Assembly: GCF_009569385.1 (NCBI RefSeq)
Contig: NZ_WBOF01000003.1
Coordinates: 715,834 to 779,833, forward strand
DNA: 64,000 nucleotides
Direction of reading: 5' to 3'
DNA from: Streptomyces kaniharaensis
Lineage (GTDB): Bacteria; Actinomycetota; Actinomycetes; Streptomycetales; Streptomycetaceae
Within the stretch, counting starts at the first letter, position 1; every line of letters begins with the position of its first letter. Below are positions 58,672 to 64,000 of the stretch, piece after piece. Under the pieces are notes generated by a model. The model ran no database searches. It saw only the letters and a list, made by a program, of their open reading frames with translations, and was not told the origin of the DNA. Position numbers and translations under genes: made by a program.

Positions 58672-58751
58672 GCGCCCTGCGGTGCCGTCCCGACGGAGAC
58701 GGCACCGCACACTCGCCCGGCCGCTGATCCGTTCGACGACCGACAGACGAC

Positions 58752-59480
58752 CTACAGGTGACGAGCCAGGGCCTCGTGCACGCGCCGCCAGGCGTCCGCC
58801 GTGGCGGCGGCGTCGTGGTCCGCGGGACGGTCGGCGGCGAAGCCGTGGCGGGCACCCGGGTAGGTCACCAGCTCGTGGTCGACCTTGGCCTCGGTCAGCC
58901 GCCGCTCCGCCTCCCGCCACTCCTCCTGCGGAAGGATGTGGTCCAGCTCGCCGCAGAAGCCCAGCAGGTACACGCCGTTGGCGGCGATGCGTTCGGCCGT
59001 CGCCAGCGGCGCCTCCGGGCCGGCGAACGGGAAGCCGGGGTTCAGCAGCCAGCCCGGGTAGAACACGGCGGCCAGCTCGAAGCGCAGCTCGGTGGCCGCG
59101 CGCACCGCGATGTGCCCGCCCATGCTCGTTCCCAGGAACGCCACCCCGTGCCCGCTGGCCAGGCCGCGGGCCGCGGCCAGCGCCTCGGCGGCGTCGGCGA
59201 CCAGTTCGTCGCGCTCCAGAGCGCGCATCAGCACCAGGCCCGCCTCCCGCTCCTCGGCGCTGTAGCCGAGTTCGGTGCGACGGGTGCTGCGCCAGTAGAA
59301 GTCCGGCGCCACGGCCACGTACCCGAGGCCCGCCAGCTCGGCGCAGATCCCCCGGATGTAGTCGTTGACCCCGTACAGCTCGGTGCAGACCACCACCGCG
59401 CCGCGCACCTCGCCCTCGGGGCGGTGCACGTACGCCTCGATCCCGCCGGGCGTGCCCAGCTCCTGCCACTGACCAGTCAT
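58752..59480 (-). CDS. Dienelactone hydrolase family protein
   Basis: A 242-residue alpha/beta hydrolase. The early VVVCTELYGVNDYIRGIC corresponds to the Glu-containing loop of dienelactone hydrolases. The nucleophile elbow is FLGTSMGGHIA, with Ser where true dienelactone hydrolase has Cys. DHILP supplies the Asp and ARHGF the His. The substrate is unknown and may be another ester or lactone. ATG 59480 is used because the family N-terminus begins there; upstream codons add twelve unlikely residues. Single gene, convergent with the ferredoxin. Confidence 0.87.
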   Translation of the reverse strand: MTGQWQELGTPGGIEAYVHRPEGEVRGAVVVCTELYGVNDYIRGICAELAGLGYVAVAPDFYWRSTRRTELGYSAEEREAGLVLMRALERDELVADAAEALAAARGLASGHGVAFLGTSMGGHIAVRAATELRFELAAVFYPGWLLNPGFPFAGPEAPLATAERIAANGVYLLGFCGELDHILPQEEWREAERRLTEAKVDHELVTYPGARHGFAADRPADHDAAATADAWRRVHEALARHL

Positions 59481-59598
59481 CAGATCCCCCGTAGATTCGG
59501 CCGGAAAGCGTCGCAACGCATCGTAGTGCCATCGTCAAGCCGGCCGACTCCCGTTCCAGGGTGGGACTTTGGCAGTGGACTGGTGGCCGCGCGCGGTC

Positions 59599-60474
59599 CT
59601 ACCCGATCGCCACCGCCGCGCCGGAGACGCGGATGCGGGGGTCGTCGGGGCGGAGTTCGACGCGGAGGATGCCGGGGCGGCCGAGGTCGTCACCCTGGTG
59701 GAGGGTCAGGACGGCCGGAGGCTCGGCGGCGTGCCGGTCGCGGAGGTAGGCGCCGAAGGCGGCGGCGGCCGCACCGGTGGCCGGGTCCTCGACGACACCG
59801 CCGACGGGGAAGGGGTCGCGGACGTGGAAGACGTGGGCGTTCTCCCGCCAGACGAGCTGGAGGGTGGTCAGGTCACGGGCCCTCATGTAGGCGGCGAGGC
59901 CGTCGAAGTCGTAGTCGAGGCGGGCGAGCCGGTCGCGAGTGGCGGCGGCGAGGACGAGGTGGCGGGCGCCGGCGTAGGCGAGGCGGGGCGGCAGCGCCGG
60001 GTCCAGGTCGGCGGCGGCCCAGCCGAGGAGGGCGAGCGCCTCGGCGACGTCGGCCTCGGTGACCTCCTCAACCGTCGGTTCGACACTGGTGAGGGTGGCG
60101 CGCAGCACGCCGTCGGCGTCCTTGTCCACCTCGACCGGCACCTCGCCCGCCGGGGTCGTGAAGACGTACCGCCCGGGGCCGGTGCGCTCGGCCAGGGCTA
60201 CGGCGGCGGCGACGGTCGCGTGGCCGCAGAACGACACCTCGGCAAGCGGGCTGAAGTACCGGACGGTGTAGGCGCCTTCGGCCTCGCCGGGGACGAGGAA
60301 GGCGGTCTCGGAGTAGCCGACCTCGGCGGCGATGGCGAGCATCCGTTCGGCGGACAGTCCGGTGGCGTCCAGCACCACTCCGGCCGGGTTGCCGCCCTCG
60401 GGGCTGGTGGCGAAGGCGGCGTAGCGGAGGATCTCGGGCGCGGCAGGCGCGGCAGGCGTGACGTCGTTGGTCAT
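59599..60474 (-). CDS. PhzF family isomerase-like protein
   Basis: A 291-residue protein with the two-lobed diaminopimelate-epimerase-like fold. The N-terminal ATSPEGGNPAGVVLDA and YSETAFLVP (catalytic-type Glu) lead to VSFCGHATVAAAVAL, and the C-terminal lobe has GVVEDPATGAAAAAFGAYL. PhzF enzymes isomerise dihydro-hydroxyanthranilate; most relatives outside phenazine clusters have unknown roles. There is no phenazine gene here. It lies 38 bp downstream of the ArsR-type regulator, same strand, and may be cotranscribed with it. Confidence 0.9.
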   Translation of the reverse strand: MTNDVTPAAPAAPEILRYAAFATSPEGGNPAGVVLDATGLSAERMLAIAAEVGYSETAFLVPGEAEGAYTVRYFSPLAEVSFCGHATVAAAVALAERTGPGRYVFTTPAGEVPVEVDKDADGVLRATLTSVEPTVEEVTEADVAEALALLGWAAADLDPALPPRLAYAGARHLVLAAATRDRLARLDYDFDGLAAYMRARDLTTLQLVWRENAHVFHVRDPFPVGGVVEDPATGAAAAAFGAYLRDRHAAEPPAVLTLHQGDDLGRPGILRVELRPDDPRIRVSGAAVAIG

Positions 60475-60512
60475 GCCCGGACGAACACCGCGCGCCCGCC
60501 GGGTGTTCCCGC

Positions 60513-61610
60513 TCACCGCAGCACCGCCTCCAGCAGGTCGGACCCGAGCCGGGCGCTGCCGGCCAGGTCGAGTTCGTACAGCATGTAGCGCCCGCGCCGG
60601 CGGGTGACGAGCAGTCCGGCCTTGCGCAGCACGGCGAGATGGCGGGAGACCTCGGGGGCGGTGAGCTGCCAGGCGGCGGCGAGTTCGCCGGTGGTGTGCG
60701 GGCCGCGGGCGATGGTGCGGGCGAGGCGCAGCCGGACGGGGTGGGCGAGCGCCTCCAGCCGCTGCTGGACGAGGGCGAGCGAGACGGGTTCGGGGAGTCC
60801 TGCCTCGGCGACGGGGTACTGCACGACGGGCCGCCAGCCGGCGGCGTGCACGACGAGCAGGTGGGGGCGGCCGAAGGCGGTCGGGATGAAGGTGACTCCC
60901 CCGCTGTCGGCGGCCCGGGTGGTGTTGTCCTGGAGCTTGTCGACGACGATCCGGCGCCGCCCGTCGGTGCCCTGCTCCAGCGAGACGGACGGGGAGATGG
61001 CGGCCACCGCGTCGCCGAGGCCACGCCGCACCAGCAGGTCGGCCTTGTGCCGGGCGTCGGCGGCGAGGTCGGGCAGGACACGCTGCCAGGCGTCGGCGAA
61101 GAACGCGGCCTGGCAGTCCTCCAGCATCCGCCGCACCAGGGCGCGGACGGCGGGCGGGTCGGCGAGCAGCCGGTCGGCGAAGGCGGCCTGGCGGGGGCCG
61201 CGGGCGAGGGCGAGTTCGCGGGCCCGTTCGTTGGCGGCCGGGTCGGTGAGCGGGGAGGCCATCCGGTGGGTGAGACGGGAGGAGCCGCAGGTGGTGATGA
61301 GGGCCGCGGCGACGAAGAGCTCGTCGTCGATCCGGTCGACGGCGTCGAGCTCCTCGGCGAGGGTGGCGCCGGGCAGGCCGGGGACGAGAAAGTCGGCGCG
61401 GGAGGAGCGCCAGAGGAAGTCGGCCTCCAGGAGCCGTTCGGACAGCTCGGGCGGGATGGCCGCGGTCGTACTGGACGCCCAGCCGTGCAGCGCGGGGTGG
61501 TGCCCCGGCTCGGCGAGGACGTGCAGCATCGCGTTGAGCTCGGCGAGCGGGGACGGCGTGAAGACGAGCCGTTCGTCGGGGAGGCCGGTGATGTCGATGG
61601 TCAAACTCAC
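60513..61610 (-). CDS. ArsR-type regulator with DUF5937 N-terminal domain
   Basis: A 365-residue protein. The N-terminal ~250 residues (FTPSPLAELNAMLHVLAEPG...) are the DUF5937 region. The C-terminal ~100 hold the winged helix HPVRLRLARTIARGPHTTGE, LTAPEVSRHLAVLRKAGLLV and RRRGRYMLYELDL. This domain order, common in actinobacteria, suggests a ligand-sensing N-terminus. It is divergent from an MFS exporter, with a perfect 13-bp palindrome between, so it probably represses the exporter and itself. The GTG start lies next to that operator. Confidence 0.88.
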   Translation of the reverse strand: MSLTIDITGLPDERLVFTPSPLAELNAMLHVLAEPGHHPALHGWASSTTAAIPPELSERLLEADFLWRSSRADFLVPGLPGATLAEELDAVDRIDDELFVAAALITTCGSSRLTHRMASPLTDPAANERARELALARGPRQAAFADRLLADPPAVRALVRRMLEDCQAAFFADAWQRVLPDLAADARHKADLLVRRGLGDAVAAISPSVSLEQGTDGRRRIVVDKLQDNTTRAADSGGVTFIPTAFGRPHLLVVHAAGWRPVVQYPVAEAGLPEPVSLALVQQRLEALAHPVRLRLARTIARGPHTTGELAAAWQLTAPEVSRHLAVLRKAGLLVTRRRGRYMLYELDLAGSARLGSDLLEAVLR

Positions 61611-61646
61611 GCGGTCGATCCTGCCACCAGCGGTGACGGGCCCCGT

Positions 61647-61675
61647 CGTCGATTGACGGGAACCGTCAATCGACG
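61647..61675. promoter_or_regulatory. Perfect operator palindrome between ArsR-type gene and MFS gene
   Basis: CGTCGATTGACGG and CCGTCAATCGACG are exact complements around GAA. The site lies 37 bp from both start codons (61610 minus, 61712 plus). Position and symmetry make it a strong repressor-binding candidate. Confidence 0.75.
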
Positions 61676-61711
61676 TGCCCGGGCGGCCTGCGCGGGCGGA
61701 CGGTGTCGGCC

Positions 61712-63016
61712 ATGAGTCTGATTCAGGAGAAGGCCGTCCACGACCACGCGGCCGCCCGGGCCGGTGAGCCGCCCGCCCTGCCGATCGGCGGGGGCACCTC
61801 CCAGCCGCCAAGGCTGGGGGAGAGCCGCCGCGGGCCGTCCGCCCTGGTGACCCTGCTGACCGCCGCCGGCGGGCCGCGGTACGCCGGCGCGCTGCTGGTG
61901 GACGCGGTGGGCACCGGCCTGCTGAGGCCGTTCCTGCTGCTGTACGGGATCGGCGTGCTGCACCTGAGCGCGGGCGCGGCGGGGCTGGCGATGTCGGCGG
62001 GGATGGTCGCGGGCCTGCTGGTGGTACCGCTGACCGGCCGCTGGATCGACCGGGGCGGGCGGACCCTCCCAGCCGCGGCGACCCTGGCGGTGCGAGCGGC
62101 GGGCGCGCTGACGCTGCTGGTGGCGGGCGGTCTGGCCGGGTTCACGGTGGCGGCGGTGCTGATCGGGGTGGGCAGCCAGTCCTGGCCGGCCACGCACGCG
62201 GCGGTGGTGAGCACGCTGACCGAGGGCCGGCTGCGGGACGCGGCACTGGCCGCCGGGCGGTCGCTGCGCAACGCGGGTCTGGGCGCGGGCGCGCTGCTGG
62301 CCACGCTGGTGGTGAGCGGCGGGGCCGGTGCGATCCGGGTGCTCGCCGGGGTGACGGGGGTGGCCTGCCTCGGTGCCGCCGTCCTGGTCCACTCGCTGCG
62401 GGTGACCGCGCCGCGGGCGTCCGCGAGCCGTACGGAGGCCGGGCCGCACACCCCGATGCGGCGGATCTCCCTGCTCGGCGTCGCCAACCTGCCGTACGCC
62501 TTCTGCTTCGACGTGCTGGAGGTGGCGCTGCCCGCGCTGCTGGTGCTGCGTCTGCAGGCGTCCCCGGCGTGGTCGTCGGGGGTGTTCGTGGGCAACACGG
62601 TGTTGGTGATCACGCTTCAGCTGGCCCTGGTGCTGCGGTTGACGAACCGTCCCCGGCGCGTGGTGATGGCAGCCGCCGGCGTGGTGCTGGCGCTGTCGTA
62701 CCTGGGGTTCTGGGCCGCCGGCTCGCTGGGCGGCGCCCCGGGCGCGGCGGGGATCGCGGTGGTCTCGGTGCTGTTCACGCTCGGCGAGATCCTCTACACC
62801 GGCTCGGGCACGGCCCTGGTCACGGCCGCCGCGCCGCCCCAGCTGCTGGGACGGGCGCTGGCCCGGTGGGAGCTGTCGATGGGTGTGGGCCGGGCGGCGG
62901 CGCCGGCGGTGCTGACGGCGCTGTTGGCGGCCGGGCCGGGGGTGCTGTGGCCGACGCTCGCGGTCGCCACGCTGCTGGGGGCGCTCGCGGTGCTGCGGAA
63001 TGGCCCGGCGGAGTGA
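61712..63016 (+). CDS. MFS transporter
   Basis: A 434-residue protein with 12 predicted helices: the first pair around residues 50-95, the conserved cytoplasmic loop GRWIDRGGRTLP after helix 2, and a central loop near residue 245 with TPMRRISLLG. A soluble N-terminus of ~45 residues precedes helix 1. It likely exports a small molecule as a proton antiporter; the substrate is unknown. GTG 61703 is an alternative start. Control by the divergent ArsR-type regulator is likely. Confidence 0.9.
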   Translation: MSLIQEKAVHDHAAARAGEPPALPIGGGTSQPPRLGESRRGPSALVTLLTAAGGPRYAGALLVDAVGTGLLRPFLLLYGIGVLHLSAGAAGLAMSAGMVAGLLVVPLTGRWIDRGGRTLPAAATLAVRAAGALTLLVAGGLAGFTVAAVLIGVGSQSWPATHAAVVSTLTEGRLRDAALAAGRSLRNAGLGAGALLATLVVSGGAGAIRVLAGVTGVACLGAAVLVHSLRVTAPRASASRTEAGPHTPMRRISLLGVANLPYAFCFDVLEVALPALLVLRLQASPAWSSGVFVGNTVLVITLQLALVLRLTNRPRRVVMAAAGVVLALSYLGFWAAGSLGGAPGAAGIAVVSVLFTLGEILYTGSGTALVTAAAPPQLLGRALARWELSMGVGRAAAPAVLTALLAAGPGVLWPTLAVATLLGALAVLRNGPAE

Positions 63017-63044
63017 CGCCCGCACCGATGGGATGATCATCCGC

Positions 63045-63599
63045 ATGGCACTCCACCCGTTCCAGCAACGGCTCCACGACCTGGTCCTCGCCGCCGAGGT
63101 GACGGCCCCGCCGAAGCCGTGGCAGCCCGTCGGCCGGGGCCTGATCCCGGTCGGCGGACTGCAGGGCATCGGCTTCGCCACCGACCCTGCCACCGGCAAC
63201 GACCTGGTGCTGGTGGTGTCCGTCACCGGGCACGGCCTCTTCGACGCCGTCACCGGCGAGAAGCTGGAGCGCGACTACGACCCCGAGGAGGACCCGGACG
63301 GCCCGGACCTCTCCTGCCCCGGCCTCGGCCCGGTCTCGGACGTCCGGATCCCCGTGGCCGGGACGTGGGGCGGCGGCCTGCACAACCGCGGCGGCGGCTG
63401 GAACGTCGAGGTCGCTTCTCCGGAGTGGCCGAACCACCGGGTCCTGCTCTCCAACGGCCCCTGGGAGGCCGGACACGGAAAGGGCTGGTGGTACGTCTTC
63501 AACTCGGTGGGGTCCACCTTCCGCGCCGCCGGCTTCTCCCCGTCCGGCCGAACCCTGGCAGTGGCCACCAGCAGCGACCTCACGCTCTGGCGCCGCTGA
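63045..63599 (+). CDS. Hypothetical protein with repeated beta-strand motifs
   Basis: A 184-residue cytoplasmic protein that I do not recognise. Features include FQQRLHDLVLAAEVTAPPKP, FATDPATGNDLVLVVSVTGH, and a closing GFSPSGRTLAVATSSDLTLW that looks like a beta-propeller (WD/YVTN) blade. Such proteins are widespread in streptomycetes without a function. An earlier ATG at 63033 is possible. It follows the MFS gene by 28 bp and might be cotranscribed with it. Confidence 0.78.
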   Translation: MALHPFQQRLHDLVLAAEVTAPPKPWQPVGRGLIPVGGLQGIGFATDPATGNDLVLVVSVTGHGLFDAVTGEKLERDYDPEEDPDGPDLSCPGLGPVSDVRIPVAGTWGGGLHNRGGGWNVEVASPEWPNHRVLLSNGPWEAGHGKGWWYVFNSVGSTFRAAGFSPSGRTLAVATSSDLTLWRR

Positions 63600-63728
63600 C
63601 CCTTCTGGCCACTGGCCTCTTCGCCACTGGCCCTTCTCGACGCTGACCCTTCTCCGGATGCGGGCGGGCCGCCCAGCGCCGATCCTGGGCGCGATGCCTG
63701 CCCTGCCCCGAGGAAGGACCCGTCACCC

Positions 63729-63809
63729 ATGAGCGGACGAAGTGAGCGCGTCGTCGAGAGGTACCCGTTGCGCGAAGCGCTCGGAGAGAGAGAAGGGATG
63801 GTCCTCTAA
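63729..63809 (+). CDS. 26-residue micro-ORF overlapping a second MBL gene
   Basis: ATG to TAA (63807-63809), ending in TAATG so the stop overlaps the following start. The peptide MSGRSERVVERYPLREALGE plus REGMVL has the same length as the micro-ORF at 55488-55568 and shares its S-RSER, ER, LREA and ER positions. Whether it is translated is unknown; the recurrence in front of the same gene family is the reason to list it. Confidence 0.5.
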   Translation: MSGRSERVVERYPLREALGEREGMVL

Positions 63810-64000
63810 TGAGCGCCCTCGACTTCGAGGTGATCGACAGCCCGGACAGCTCCCTCAACAAGACCTCCGTCCTGGTGACCGGCCCGAACGACGCCCTCCT
63901 CGTGGACGCCGGCTTCACCCGCTCCGACGGCCGCCGGCTGGCCGAGCGGATCCGGGCCACCGGCAAGCGGCTGACCACGGTGTTCGTCAGCCACGGCGAC
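63809..64000 (+). CDS. MBL-fold hydrolase (3' end outside window)
   Basis: The first 64 residues of a metallo-beta-lactamase-fold protein: FEVIDSPDSSLNKTSVLVTG, NDALLVDAGFTRSDGRRLAE and TTVFVSHGD, where the window stops inside the HxHxDH metal motif. The early strands match MBL-fold hydrolases related to quorum-quenching lactonases and glyoxalase II. AGAAGGGA precedes the ATG by about 11 nt. It shares the upstream micro-ORF arrangement with the MBL gene at 54862. Confidence 0.85.
   Translation, partial: MSALDFEVIDSPDSSLNKTSVLVTGPNDALLVDAGFTRSDGRRLAERIRATGKRLTTVFVSHGD

Noticed and set aside
59599..60474. Phenazine biosynthesis suggested by the PhzF protein
   Set aside because: No other phz genes nearby; PhzF homologues are common outside phenazine pathways.
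63600..63690. Short direct repeats (CTGACCCTTCT, CCACTGGCC) after the hypothetical gene
   Set aside because: Only two imperfect copies each; no array and no clear hairpin, so not called as a repeat feature.
1..64000. CRISPR arrays, rRNA or tRNA genes
   Set aside because: No regularly spaced repeats and no tRNA- or rRNA-like segments were recognised while reading both strands.

Overview
The window is very GC-rich DNA with dense coding, GTG/TTG starts, GTGA/ATGA start-stop overlaps and a mycothiol-dependent dehydrogenase gene. It fits a streptomycete-type actinobacterium (Streptomyces or Kitasatospora), chromosomal, with an accessory and partly decaying character. No rRNA, tRNA or CRISPR array was seen.

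Region 1 (1-23.7 kb) looks like a dormancy/hypoxia regulon of the mycobacterial DosR/DevR and streptomycete OsdR kind. It holds a P2-type cation ATPase (5' end outside the window), phosphoenolpyruvate synthase, a three-gene cytochrome b module, and a five-gene NAD(P)-linked [NiFe] hydrogenase operon with its maturation protease. It also holds a SulP transporter, a decayed V-type ATPase B/D remnant, a double universal stress protein, an HTH/PNPOx-like protein, an Acg-type nitroreductase, an OsmC fusion, a CBS protein and Hsp20. A TetR regulator, an exported flavin amine oxidase and a Ser/Thr kinase lie inside it. The 14-bp motif GGGCC-N4-GGCCC recurs in the intergenic regions of this block and has the same layout as the DosR box (GGGAC-N4-GTCCC).

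Region 2 (23.7-32.8 kb) is a scarred zone. A 1.72-kb IS5-like element with 108-bp inverted repeats and a passenger gene sits in an ISL3 remnant. It is followed by a thioredoxin reductase remnant, a Na+/H+ antiporter, a MerR/hydrolase pair, a transposase relic, an NRPS adenylation-domain remnant with a 19-bp-stem terminator, and a DM13 fragment.

Region 3 (32.8-43.7 kb) is oxidative sugar and carbohydrate metabolism. It has two GMC flavoprotein dehydrogenases, each with its own small subunit. One is in an operon with a staphylococcal-nuclease-like protein, the other with an acetoacetate-decarboxylase-like protein. Between them lie a PfkB kinase and a HAD-GT20 fusion resembling glucosylglycerol-phosphate synthase/phosphatase.

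Region 4 (44-51.9 kb) has an HxlR/SDR/SnoaL-like divergon with a clear operator, then a nested insertion (IS30 inside IS3, both target duplications visible) and a graveyard of integrase, IS110, XRE and RibD-like fragments.

Region 5 (51.9-64 kb) is ordinary chromosome: an ECF42 sigma factor with its YCII partner, an ArsR/SRPBCC pair, a PPOX protein, mscR plus an MBL hydrolase, a P450 (unusual QxxR) plus ferredoxin, a dienelactone hydrolase, a PhzF protein, an ArsR-type regulator divergent from an MFS exporter, a hypothetical protein, and a second MBL gene running off the end. Both MBL genes are preceded by, and overlap, a related 26-residue micro-ORF. This is the most unexpected recurring pattern in the window.
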